Assembly: GCF_900496995.4 (NCBI RefSeq) | Contig: NC_044005.1 | Span: forward strand, 18,729,363 to 18,793,362 | DNA from: Aquila chrysaetos chrysaetos | Lineage: Eukaryota > Chordata > Aves > Accipitriformes > Accipitridae | Length of the DNA stretch: 64,000 nucleotides | Direction: 5' to 3' | Part shown: piece after piece, positions 1 through 9,339 of the stretch | Numbering within the stretch: position 1 is the first letter of the stretch | Layout: the number at the start of each line of letters is the position of its first letter | Notes under the pieces: generated by a model | Databases searched by the model: none | Seen by the model: the letters and a program-made list of their open reading frames with translations, nothing else | Told to the model about the DNA's origin: nothing | Program-made: the position numbers and the translations under genes

Positions 1-1704
1 ACACAGTAAAAATGTCACAATAATGCTCTATCTGGGCATACCATTTTTGTACAGAGGCTCTCTGAGCCACCCCGTCAGGGGGCGGAGTTCCTGCTAAAAC
101 AGTCTTGGTTACTTTAAACGGGCCTCTAAGTACTATAGACTGCTGTCGAATAGTCCGTTCAGCCTCTCTCAAGGCTAGACTGACTACAAACAAACCTTTC
201 TCCCAAGCAGTATATCTTTTTTCTGCATCCTTAAAACTGCGAGAATAGAACCCAATAGGTCGAGTGGGTCCTTTGGGGCCCTTTTGCCATAAATGTATTG
301 ATAACTCACTTTTGGCAAATCCCCATTCAATATGGACAGGGTCTGTGGGATGAATAGGACCAAGGGCTTGATGGGCAGTTGCTTCAAAAATTAGCAATTG
401 CAATACCTCTTCGTGGGGCTTGGTCCATTCCCACTGAGCCCCTTTTCGCAACAAGTCATATAGGGGTCTTGCAATAATTGAAAAATCAGGGATATGTTTC
501 CTCCAAAACACAAGTAATCCTAGTACGTGCTGTAAATCCTTTTTTGACTCTGGCATTTTAATCTGATCCAATGAGGAAAGGGTGTCAGGGGGGATACATG
601 TCATCCCTCCCTTCCACCAAATTCCTAAAAACTTTACTTCGCTTGAGGGTGTTTGTATTTTCTCTGGTGGAGTTTTCAGCCCCAAGCTTTCCAAGTGAGA
701 AATTATGTTATCTTGAGTTTTCCGAACCTTTTCTGTTTCATCCCCACCTACAAGAATGTCATCAATGTACTGATAAACACTGACCCCTTCCTCTGTCTGA
801 ATTACTTCTAGCTCCTGCGCTAATGCATGATGAGCCAGAGTGGGGGAATGCTTGTATCCTTGTGGGAGTCGGGTAAAAGTAAATTGCTGACCTTCCCAAG
901 TAAATGCAAAGCGGTCTTGATCCTCTGTTTGCAGGGGGACCATAAAAAACATATCTTTAACATCCACTGTTGCCATAATCGGGTGGGCTCGTTCTTGGAT
1001 TGTAGCTATAAGCTCAGCAATATTTGGTACCGCAGCTGTCAATGGACCAGTATTTGCATTAAGTCTGCGATAATCTACAGTTAATCTCCACTTGCCGTTA
1101 GGTTTTCGCACTGGCCACACCGGGGAGTTAAAAGGAGAATGGGTTGGAATCACAATACCCTGTCCCTTTAAGTCCTCTAACACAGGCGCTATTCCCTCTC
1201 TGGCCCCCAAGGGTATTGGGTAGGGCTTAACATTTGTAAGCTTTGAAGGGGGAAGCAGCGGCGCGGCTTTTAACAGCCGAATATCTATTGTGGGAGAGCC
1301 AAACGACCACTGTCTGCTTTGGTTATCAATCCAGGTTTTTCCTTTTAAAACATCGAGTCCTAAAAGGTTAAGTGGAAACTCCCCCACAACCATTGTCACT
1401 GTAGTGGCATTATCTTCTCCTGGCAAACGCAGGCTGACCATTGCTAATGCCTGTGGCTGAACAATGCCGAATGCATCTGCCACAAAAAGCCGCTGTTTGG
1501 AGGGTGTAATTCCGCAATTAGCAGCATCTTTAGTTTTAATAGCTGAAATCTGAGCTCCGGTATCTACCAAAAAGGTGACTGGGACTTGTCTTGGTCCCAC
1601 AATGCCTGTAATTAGTAAATCACCCTGGCCGTTTTCAGTGAGCTGTCTAATATACATCCAACCTTCGCCCCCCCGCTCACCACTGGAAGGCGAAGGATCT
1701 AGTT
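1..1704 (-). CDS. pol: ERV pro-pol frame (protease and reverse transcriptase, 3' end outside window)
   Basis: Read in the -1 frame relative to gag, I found no stop codon from 1,741 down to position 1, more than 560 codons. The frame contains the aspartic protease motif DTGA (1,553-1,564, preceded by FLV), reverse-transcriptase motif LPQG (857-868) and the polymerase catalytic motif YIDD (758-769). Near 230-271 it carries a connection-domain-like stretch beginning PIGFYSRSF. Protease and polymerase share one frame, so they would be made as one Gag-Pro-Pol fusion by frameshifting at 1,702-1,708. The product would process Gag and copy the RNA genome into DNA. RNase H and integrase should follow beyond the window. 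No separate start codon is needed. Class within the retroviruses is not settled from these motifs. Confidence 0.92.
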
Positions 1705-1708
1705 TCCC
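1638..1708 (-). promoter_or_regulatory. -1 ribosomal frameshift signal: slippery heptamer plus H-type pseudoknot
   Basis: The minus strand reads GGGAAAC at 1,702-1,708, in the frame G-GGA-AAC required for a simultaneous -1 slip, and the gag stop TAG (1,699-1,701) follows directly. After a 5-nt spacer, CCTTCGCC (1,689-1,696) pairs perfectly with GGCGAAGG (1,662-1,669) to form an 8-bp stem. Within its loop, GTGAGC (1,675-1,680) pairs with downstream GCTCAC (1,638-1,643) to form a second 6-bp stem, giving an H-type pseudoknot. The -1 frame is open and leads straight into protease. Confidence 0.87.
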
Positions 1709-3213
1709 ACCGGCTCTTGGGTGGCATTTGTTTCTGATAAATCAATCAGGGAAGGTGTGCTCAGGGTAGTATTCTCAAAATCCACTTTTCTGTTTACTGG
1801 TTTATCAGGCCACGCTGTTACCAATTTTTCCAATTTGTCTGTTGGCATCCCGTCCATTAAGCTACGCGGGATCCCCTTCTGGTATCCCCGCGCCCACAGT
1901 ATATTACGTTTGTTCGGGATATCTCTCCCCCCCGGCGGTTTAGCAAGGGGTGTTCTCTTATCACTCCCAGGGCACGGAACTATTTTTACTTCAGTCCGCC
2001 TCAAGCCCCTGGAGTCTGTTTTGGTGGCTGGAGGGTTAACAGGACCATATTTGCGCCCGTAATTAATTAATTCCTGGGCCACTTCTCCCCAAGTCCAAAT
2101 TTTCTTATCTGGGGGGCGGCGGTGCTGATCAGGCGTGAATCCTCCTGAAGCAGCCCCAACACTCTCGCCCTGGGGCATCGCCTGTATCTTTCCTTGTAAT
2201 TGTATACCAATTGGTTTCAGGGAATCAGGGAGTCCCCGTATAAGGGGAGTCATTCGCTCAGGATCCACCAACATCATCATTGGGGACTCCTGCCTAGGCT
2301 CCAATTTTCGATCATACATCATCTGCAGACAAGCTGCCTTTTGCACACTCTCCACTAATTGATCAACAGTCCCCGTAATCGCGAGGGGATCTCCCCTCTC
2401 CAAGGGGTTCAAACCCCCCGCCCAATAGGCTGCCCGTTGGGTTAAAGACCAGGGGGCACGGTGATTCCCAGTAGTTAAAAACACTCCCGGTCCCCAATAC
2501 CCTTCCGCCTCCTTTTCACTTAACAGAATCTGGTCCCCCCCCGACAATGATACTCTCCACACATACTCCGTTTCTGACTCCTTAGGGGTTCGGCCAAATT
2601 CCTTTTTTAGTTTTGCCAACTCAGTGGCAGTATAGGGGACCTCTTTAGTTGTAACTTGGGGGAACTGGTCTTGCTCATCATCATAAGTATATTCAGTTTT
2701 GACTAAAGGTCGCAATGAAGGCAGCTCTAACTTCTCCACTCTCTCTTTTGCTGCTTGCAGGTCCTTAAAGGGGTAGCCAATTTCTGATCTTGGAGGAATT
2801 TCCTCACGGACAGTACCTGCAAGGAGCTGCTCCTTAAGAGCAATTTGCAAATGTTTCACTTGGTTCTTTTCTGCTTCAAGTTGTGCTTTTAATCCCGCCA
2901 CTTGTCCCATAAGGGACTGAACAAGATTTTGGAGGGATTCAATAATTTGAGATTCTGCAGTGAGGTGGCAATCCCTATCCTCCACTGCTGCGGCCAGACT
3001 GGCTCCGAGAACGGCACACGCAATTGCTTTTCCTTTCCCTGACCGCACTCTAGCATCTTTCTGTAAAGCGACCATCCGATCAACAACGCTCTGCAGATTA
3101 TACCAATTTCCCTGAGCCCAGTCTATCCCAAGCACAGAGGGTCGCGCTTTATGTTTTTCTAAAAAATCAAACAAAGCTTCTTTCCCCAAACGGGCAATTT
3201 TGCTATCACCCAT
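1699..3213 (-). CDS. gag: ERV gag polyprotein, intact frame
   Basis: This is a 504-residue open frame. I start it at the ATG at 3,211-3,213 (MGDSK); the open frame extends only three codons further to a TTG. The N-terminal ~85 residues are basic and helical in character. A strong heptad-like coiled coil follows at about residues 88-131. The middle is an acidic linker, and about residues 220-350 resemble a capsid-type helical domain (WSLTQRAAYWAGG, NPLERGD). The C-terminal 130 residues are proline- and lysine-rich. I see no CX2CX4HX4C zinc knuckle, so RNA binding may rest on the basic tail. The protein would assemble the virus-like particle. The stop codon sits directly after the slippery heptamer. 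Resemblance to avian ENS-1/ERNI gag is my recollection and unverified. Confidence 0.88.
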   Translation of the reverse strand: MGDSKIARLGKEALFDFLEKHKARPSVLGIDWAQGNWYNLQSVVDRMVALQKDARVRSGKGKAIACAVLGASLAAAVEDRDCHLTAESQIIESLQNLVQSLMGQVAGLKAQLEAEKNQVKHLQIALKEQLLAGTVREEIPPRSEIGYPFKDLQAAKERVEKLELPSLRPLVKTEYTYDDEQDQFPQVTTKEVPYTATELAKLKKEFGRTPKESETEYVWRVSLSGGDQILLSEKEAEGYWGPGVFLTTGNHRAPWSLTQRAAYWAGGLNPLERGDPLAITGTVDQLVESVQKAACLQMMYDRKLEPRQESPMMMLVDPERMTPLIRGLPDSLKPIGIQLQGKIQAMPQGESVGAASGGFTPDQHRRPPDKKIWTWGEVAQELINYGRKYGPVNPPATKTDSRGLRRTEVKIVPCPGSDKRTPLAKPPGGRDIPNKRNILWARGYQKGIPRSLMDGMPTDKLEKLVTAWPDKPVNRKVDFENTTLSTPSLIDLSETNATQEPVGN

Positions 3214-3223
3214 CTTATACAAA

Positions 3224-3500
3224 GCGGGGAAGCAGTCGTCTCAGGAAGGTAGCACGTAAAGTTTCAAACACCACAAGCCTGCCCCCCTTACGTTCCTGAG
3301 AGGTCTCACGTATTAAAGTGGGGAAGCAGTCGTCTCAGGAAGGTAGCACGTAAAGTTTCAAACACCTTATAAAAAGCGGGGAAGCAGTCGTCTCAGGAAG
3401 GCAGCACGTAAAGTTTCAAACACCACAAGCCTGCCCCCCTTACGTTCCTGAGAGGTCTCGCGTATTAAAGCAGGGAAACAGTACGGCACTCTCGTCTCAA
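3224..3500 (-). repeat. ~94-bp tandem repeat in the ERV leader
   Basis: A unit of about 94 bp starting gcggggaagcagtcgtctca repeats at 3,224-3,317 and 3,376-3,469. A shortened copy lies at 3,318-3,375 and a diverged partial copy at about 3,470-3,500. The copies are nearly identical. They lie between the primer binding site and the gag start, where packaging signals usually sit. No function can be read from the sequence. Confidence 0.9.
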
Positions 3501-3503
3501 GGG

Positions 3504-3521
3504 ATCCTGTCCGTGACGCCA
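3504..3521 (-). other. ERV primer binding site, likely tRNA-Ser
   Basis: Starting eight bases after the inner LTR end (GGGACA at 3,529-3,534), the minus strand reads TGGCGTCACGGACAGGAT. Retroviral primer sites begin TGG because tRNAs end in CCA. The sequence matches, with one mismatch, the complement of the 3' end of a serine tRNA (CGA anticodon type) as I recall it. The assignment needs a tRNA comparison. Confidence 0.65.
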
Positions 3522-3621
3522 ATTTAAATGTCCCGATCCAATGTCGGGGAAGGTTTCGATATGATCCCAAGAGCGAGATTAAGACACAAACGAGGTCAAA
3601 TGCCGTATAGTCAAAAGAGGT

Positions 3622-3627
3622 TTTATT
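3622..3627 (-). terminator. LTR polyadenylation signal AATAAA
   Basis: AATAAA on the minus strand lies about 90 bp before the inner LTR end, a normal R/U5 position. Confidence 0.7.
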
Positions 3628-3691
3628 ATCAAAAGTATCAAAAGTGGAAAATGGTAGCGATAGGATAGAATGGAAGAAAAGGTAGAAATTA

Positions 3692-3905
3692 AGCAAGCAG
3701 TCGGGATAGAGTTGCAAGGATAGTCACCACCATGGATCCAGCGGCGTCCCGTCGGCCCTCAGGCAAGCAGTCGGTGGTGGGAGTTGCAAGGATGGTCACC
3801 AGCACGGATCCAGCGGCGTCCCGTTGGTCCTCAGGCCAGCAGTCGGTGGTGGGAGTTGCAAGGATGGTCACCAGCACGGATCCAGCGGCGTCCCGTTGGT
3901 CCTCA
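3692..3905 (-). repeat. 72-bp tandem repeat inside the LTR
   Basis: GGATCCAGCGGCGTCCCG recurs at 3,734, 3,806 and 3,878, giving an exact 72-bp period. A partial older copy begins near 3,692. The array lies between the TATA box and the polyadenylation signal, so it would fall in the transcribed R region rather than in the U3 enhancer. Copies differ by only a few bases. Confidence 0.92.
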
Positions 3906-3963
3906 ATCTTCAATTCTTTGGTGAGGAAGAAAAGGCCTCCCCACCGCTTGTTTCTAGGGGTTC

Positions 3964-3969
3964 TTTATA
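3964..3969 (-). promoter_or_regulatory. LTR TATA box
   Basis: CCCTATAAAG on the minus strand is placed upstream of the repeat array and the AATAAA, as expected for the core promoter of the provirus. Transcription should start about 25-30 bp further on, near 3,935. Confidence 0.65.
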
Positions 3970-4260
3970 GGGCATATTTCGATGATGTCATGCGCTGCAG
4001 GTTTCATTCATCACACACGACCTTCGCGTGATCGATACCAGAAACCAATATCTTATCAGCTCCAGCCCAGTTTCCTCCCCTGAATGCCTCAATGGCCTGG
4101 TAATCGTCCTTATGGACAGAGGAGTGTCCCGCTTAAACCGGCCATCTTGGAGACAAAGGGCTCTGGATGAGCAGTTCACAGTTCCTTGATGACAGCCCAG
4201 TCCCTCATACCTCACAATCTTTGAGGCAAATGGTTCGAGATAACAATTCAGCCTCTAACA

Positions 4261-5640
4261 ACCCTGTACCCAGCCCCTGGGTGAGAGCCTGCCGCCGAGC
4301 CATCGGCACGCGATGTCCAGGGCAGCGTGGGAGAAGGCCAAGAGCTGATGTCCTTGCTGCAGCCTGCAGGATGGATGCGGGGAAGCTGCTGTTGGGGCAG
4401 AGAGGCCAGCAGCTCCTGAGGCCATGGGGCTCCCCGGGAGCCCGTCCCACTGCTACAGCCAGGAGTGGGACAGTGGGGAGCACCAGCGGCAGCCCCAGTC
4501 CTGGGCATCGGGCACCTCCCTGGGGATGGGGACAGGCTGAGGCTGGGCCTGGGCATAGCCGTGGGAGCTGGAGACCAGCCCTGCTGCAGCATCACTGGGG
4601 CAGGGGCTGACAGCCCTGGGAGGCTGAAATGGGGTCCTAGGCTGTGGGCCGGGTGGGGTAGCCCTGGGGAGGCACTGGAGGCAGCAACACCTGTGAGTGC
4701 CCTCAGGGCCCTGAGATCAGCATCTCCTCTGTCAGATCGGTACTGGAAACCTGTATCTCAGGTTTGGTCATGGCATCCCGAGTGCCACCCTGAGAGCAGC
4801 ACTGGCTGCCCTGCAAGAGGTTAATGGCAGCTCGAGGGAGGGGTTGTGCTGCCCAGAGGCAAGGCAGAGGTGCCGACAGCTGCACATGAGCAGAAATAAC
4901 CACGAATTTGGAGTCAGCTCAGTGCCAGTGTCACACACTGCAAGCTGTGCACATGATGTCCTCGAAACCAAGATTGCTGTTATTCACTGTTCCTCATTCT
5001 TGGTTGTTATCCATTCCTGACAAAACACGCACGCAGCCCAAGCTGGCAGATCCACAGCACTGGTTTGCTATCTGCATGCAGATTTGGCCGGTGCATGCTA
5101 CAGCTGGGGCGTTTAGATGTGGATATTTCAAGCCCCAGAGACTGAGTGACCCGCTACATGTGAAACCATTTTACCTTTGGAGGTTCAGAGTAAGGCAGGG
5201 ACCTTGGGCAACTTCGCCCGACATGCCCCAATTCTTTTTTGAATGTTAATGGGAGGGAACAATAGCAGCTTTGAGCAAAACTTACAGGAAAACACCCTTT
5301 CTTTCTAATCAGAGCTTTGCTAGGCCCAATCCCAAGTTTGTGTCACTGCAGTAGAGGTTGCTTGCCTCCTACATGCAGATAATCCAGTCTCTTGTGTTTG
5401 TAGCGGGAATCTTGCCCGAATGAAGGCACCCAGAAGACATCAATCTGTCTGGCAATTAAGGCTCCCACTTCCATTTTCCAGTCCTGGAAAACCGGTTTCA
5501 AATTTCATGAAATGTGTTTTTGCATTGGTTCAATTTACTCTGTGGGAATTTAGGTTTGCAGGGAAATTTAAGTCTGCAATAACTAAATGACTGAAAGCAC
5601 AGGTAGAGAGGAGAATTAGCAAGTTCTGTCTGCAACAGCC
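4261..5640. other. Intergenic spacer, GC-rich at first
   Basis: 4,261-4,860 is GC-rich with several overlapping chance open frames on both strands and no recognisable protein. 4,900-5,640 is ordinary sequence in which I see no gene or repeat family. Confidence 0.5.
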
Positions 5641-5644
5641 TGAA

Positions 5645-6607
5645 TTTATTAAAGTAATAACCTGGTGGGACTTGTAGATATGAAAACACTAGCGAAAGTA
5701 ACATCTGGGTAAAAAGGGACAGGTATTTAATTCTAGCTCCTTTTGCCTTTCAAATTTTAATCTGGTTTGCTACGATGGGCAAATTATTAAGTTCTTTACA
5801 AATGCTTATTTTAAAATAAATGCACCATATCACACACAGAAATAAATATACAGTTAACCAGACACTATCATACAACCAATGTGATTAAAACTGCTGTACA
5901 TGTAAAACTGATGGTGAAGACTTTCAATCTTTAAGAAAAATACATTGATGAAAATGCCTATGCTACCTGATTTCAGTGACAAATAGATGGCAGAAAATCT
6001 ATTCTTAATGAATGTACAGGATCATCTTGCATGGTCTGTAATTATGTGGATTTCAAAGGCAATGATGTGTTGTAGACAGCAAGACAGAGAGGGAGTTCTG
6101 CTAGAGGTGGCAACCCTGTTCCACTGAATACATCAGACAAGACTCAGTTTATTCAAACTGGGTGAACAGATACTGTAAGGCATAAACACAATCTTACCTC
6201 CAAACAGATTGAGGTTTGTGCAGACCTTTCACAGGCCTTGTGCACAGAGGTGTGCCATAATTTATTATGGAGTAAATGTCCACTTTTCCACAAGATCTCT
6301 GGATTTTCTCCACTGTCCATTTACATTCTGCGACATCAGCTGGTTGCCAGTGGGAGGTTCTGAGGTTTGATACTTCAAGTGTTCCAGAGGATGAATGTTC
6401 TCCTGAATGCTCCTTTTATTTCTGCAAATGAACTCTGCTGAGAAATGCCCTGTATTCAGACAGCATCTACAATTAGCACATCTGCCCCGTGCTGAAGGCC
6501 ATGCTTCAGAGACCTTCTGTGGTCTGCAGATACCAGAGGATCTCATGAGATAAACTATCCAGCCCTTCCAGGATGACACCAAACACAACAGAAGAGCAGC
6601 ACGGCCC
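5645..6607 (-). other. RIN3: RIN3 3' UTR and candidate polyadenylation signals
   Basis: AATAAA hexamers on the minus strand occur at 6,415-6,420, 6,261-6,266, 6,148-6,153 and 5,645-5,650, about 190, 340, 455 and 960 bp after the RIN3 stop. Which is used cannot be decided without transcript data. No protein signal is seen here. Confidence 0.5.
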
Positions 6608-6916
6608 TTAGAGAAAGTCTGACTCTTTGACAATTGGAACTGGTGGGGTTTTATGGTCTATTGGTTTATAAATAAAATGGAAATCTTTCTTAGTTTCACT
6701 CTTCAGCAGGGAGCCTTTGATATGGTGAGGAAGGGCATCTTTGTCCAGCTGCAGCCACTGGTCATCAACATAAACAAAGAGTCCATAGTCCTTGGGATGG
6801 GAGACTTCAAACTTTTCAGCACACTGCTGGCTCAGCTGCTCAGCCGTGGTGCTGTTCTGGGAAGCAAGTGTCCTTGACTGAGCACCAATTTCCAGAAAGG
6901 AGATAGAGATGAAATC
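6608..6916 (-). CDS. RIN3: RIN3 exon I (last): Ras-association domain and stop
   Basis: The exon follows a clean acceptor (tttctcttcag) and encodes visible residues 851-952, starting DFISISFLE and ending ESDFL before TAA at 6,608-6,610. It contains most of the Ras-association (RA) domain: QCAEKFEV, LFVYVDDQWLQL and a KDFHFIYKPID strand typical of RIN proteins. In this family the RA domain binds active Ras and couples it to Rab5 exchange activity. The tail after the domain lacks the glycine run found in the human protein. Identity is firm, because the C-terminal ending matches the RIN3 pattern and not RIN2. Confidence 0.95.
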   Translation of the reverse strand, partial: DFISISFLEIGAQSRTLASQNSTTAEQLSQQCAEKFEVSHPKDYGLFVYVDDQWLQLDKDALPHHIKGSLLKSETKKDFHFIYKPIDHKTPPVPIVKESDFL

Positions 6917-8870
6917 CTGAAGAGAAACATGAGGATAGATCTTGCAGTTAACACAGTGACTTAGGACCAAAGGAGGCAGAATTCAGCCCCAAAGCTGTAG
7001 CTGCCTAGAGCTCCTAAACACTCTCAAATATCCTCCAATCATTCTCCAATGCCGTAGGTATCCTCTCCTTTCTCCCCTCTGACAAACAAGTTCTGAATCA
7101 GCAAATACTTTAACAAACACTTAACAAATTAATTAGCCCTGTAAAGACACATAAGTGAAAGCTTTTGTCTGATTTTGGTGAATATCCTTAGTGAGCACTC
7201 TGCAACAGTTCCTTCTCCCACCTTTCTACAGCTCCTGAAGAAATAGGATGCAAAGAAGTAACAGACCAGAATAACGACCAAAAACCTCAGACATCTGGCC
7301 TGAAAACCCCCTGTCTCACAGAAAAAGGAAAGGGCTGGCAGTGTGGTGACCCTTGTAACTCCACCATCACCCAAACAGCACCTTGAGAGCGTGTCCTCCA
7401 AACTTTCTTCCATCAGTAAAGAAACAGCAGAATAAGTTATGCTGAGAAGGCTGGTTTACTTGTATCCTGTTTCAGGCAGTAACAACTGTTGGGATGACTT
7501 TCCTCTTGCCAAACTCATGAGGAACAGAATCTAGAGAACCTTTGGCCATAGTGGGAACCTGCGTGTTTAATTTGTGCCTTTGAATTTAAAAAAAATTCCC
7601 AGCCTTTTTGGTGAGAAAATACTCAGTTTCCCCAGCAGAAGTAAGATTTGCCAAATAATCGTGCTATGGGTTTCCAAACTGCATTTATGGAGTATCAGTG
7701 CAGATGAGCAAGGCGGCCAGATGGGTGTGCAGGGGCACACTTAACACCAAAGCAAGCTGTTTACCTCCACCAGGATGGGCTCATGTCTCTGATAGTATCC
7801 CTCATTCAAAGGAATGGAAAATGGCCCTTACGCTGCCGGAGGCAGTGGGAATCTCCTGGGGAAATGTGGCATTTGCTTGCCCAGCTGTTATGCTCCATGC
7901 TAGGTACTCGCTATGAGCTACTGCCAGAGCAGCACTTGTGGCTGGATGGGTATTTGATGTGTCTCAGCCACCATTCACACGTTCTGAGATCATCAGGGAC
8001 TGTTTTGACTGCAATATGGGAAGCATATTAAACCCCATGCTTTCAGAGGGCTATATGGACTGTGTTCGACCCCTCAGGAGACCTTCCCCTGGCTTTCCCC
8101 TCGGCATTCAATTTTCAGTTTTGCACGGTGAAGGCTTTACAGAGACGTGGCCTTTGCTGCCTCCCTGTGGATGACAATTTGATCACAGGACATGGGGCTT
8201 GCAGGGCATCCTGCCTGCCTGGTTCCTGCACCCAGCCTCACCATGGCAGGAGGCCCAGACCACCCATCCCTCTTGCGACCCTCTCCCACTGGTGCATGGG
8301 GAGGTCTTCGCCGGCCCATACACAGCATGGGCTTCAAAGCTAGCCAGCCGTCGTTGGGTCTGCCCTGCTGCCGGACAGGAGAAGCCAGGCTCTGGAAGAT
8401 GCTTGTCTGACAGGCCTTTGGGATATCTCAGGTCCTCCTACCGCTTTATGCCACGTAGGAACCACCACTGTGTAGCCTGCTTCATCTCCTCAGCTTAGCC
8501 CAGGACTTCCCCAGGCCCTAAGGACATGGAGCAGAGGGGGTCCCTGCCTCCCCGCCACAGCTCTCCACATGCGAAGGCTCCTAACATGCCTCCTTCGAGA
8601 ATGAACAACAAAATCACTCTGCAGTCATATTTAAAATTATATCATTATGAGGGTACTTCAAGACTTCAAAATGCATTTTTTAAGTAATATCTATTTCAAA
8701 TGAGGTGTGTTTTTTTAAGATTTGGAAATTTTGCACCGTATGTACTCTCGTTTTTTAATAGTGATTTGGGTTAATTTTGTTTTAAAACAGTTATCATATT
8801 AAAAATTAGTGAGTACGGAGAGAGCATGCTCATCTTCTAGGCTTTTTCCCTAGAAAGTAATGCCAGCTAC
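6917..8870. other. RIN3 intron H-I
   Basis: 1,954 bp with consensus ends. I see no additional gene, repeat family or RNA in it. Confidence 0.6.
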
Positions 8871-9034
8871 CTGCACTGATGAACGGGAAGCCCGGGCCTT
8901 GTTCAGCGTCCTCCGTCGCTCCCAGCGGTGAATGGAGTCCTGCACCTCCATGCTCAGCTGCCGCGTGACGGTGATTTTGTCGTAGTTCTTGATGTGCTCC
9001 AGGGCCCCATAGGTGGTGGTTAAATAATAAGAGC
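8871..9034 (-). CDS. RIN3: RIN3 exon H: end of VPS9 domain and linker to RA domain
   Basis: The exon encodes visible residues 796-850, starting with the split glycine of GEGSYYLTTTYGALEHI. The acceptor is cctttcacag and the donor is gtagct. The tyrosine in SYYLTT is the position that contacts the Rab switch region in VPS9 domains (Tyr354 in Rabex-5). The exon continues through RQLSMEVQDSIHRWERRR, a helical, strongly basic link, and ends SRASSVQ-like (ASRSSVQ) at phase 0. It is 164 nt, which fits both flanking phases exactly. Confidence 0.95.
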
Positions 9035-9339
9035 CTGTGAAAGGAGAAGGTCTTGTATGAACATCACACCTGCACAGACCATTCATTTCCACTTCCATCC
9101 TGCCTGCTTGTGCCCATGCAAATGGCCGGTGTCTAACACTTGCACTGTCTGTGCCTCGCTGCAGGGAGTGCAGGGGTGTCTGAAGTCAACCCAAGAGAAA
9201 TGAGAGCTAATGACCACAGTGTCCTCCAACCCCCTTCTGCTTCACAGCAATGTCACTGCCCAGACCACTGAGGTTGTAGATGCTCTAGGAGTAAACACTC
9301 CTAGGTTTGAAGACAAACTACTATAAAAACTGTTTTCAC

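Larger units (their letters stand above)
1..4260 (-). mobile_element. Endogenous retrovirus, 5' part (LTR-leader-gag-pro-pol), truncated by the window edge
   Basis: In minus-strand order the sequence shows an LTR (about 4,118-4,260 down to 3,529), a primer binding site, a leader, one long gag frame and an open pro-pol frame with a DTGA protease motif, LPQG and YIDD reverse-transcriptase motifs. The element runs off the window at position 1, so integrase, any env and the 3' LTR cannot be judged. gag and the visible part of pro-pol have no internal stop, which suggests a fairly young insertion. The gag product has a coiled coil and lacks an obvious zinc knuckle. It reminds me of the ENS-1/ERNI-type gag of avian ERVs, but I could not search for this and treat it as tentative. 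The outer boundary is unresolved: one candidate LTR start is at 4,118, where a TGTCC end matches GGACA at the other end, and another is a TGTTA at 4,260 where GC-rich flank begins. Confidence 0.93.
3529..4260 (-). repeat. ERV 5' LTR (outer boundary uncertain)
   Basis: The inner end is GGGACA at 3,529-3,534, next to the primer binding site. In minus-strand order there is a YY1-like AAGATGGC (4,141-4,148), a CRE-like TGACATCA (3,983-3,990), a TATAAA (3,964-3,969), a 72-bp tandem repeat and AATAAA (3,622-3,627). The outer end is either 4,118 (TGTCC terminus, ~590 bp) or 4,260 (TGTTA, ~732 bp). The YY1-like site and the abrupt change to GC-rich flank after 4,261 favour the longer version. The partner LTR needed to settle this is outside the window. 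Confidence 0.8.

Noticed and set aside
3689-3913. Repetitive 74-codon minus frame with three near-identical peptide repeats
   Set aside because: It is a by-product of the 72-bp LTR tandem repeat (72 is divisible by 3), not a gene.
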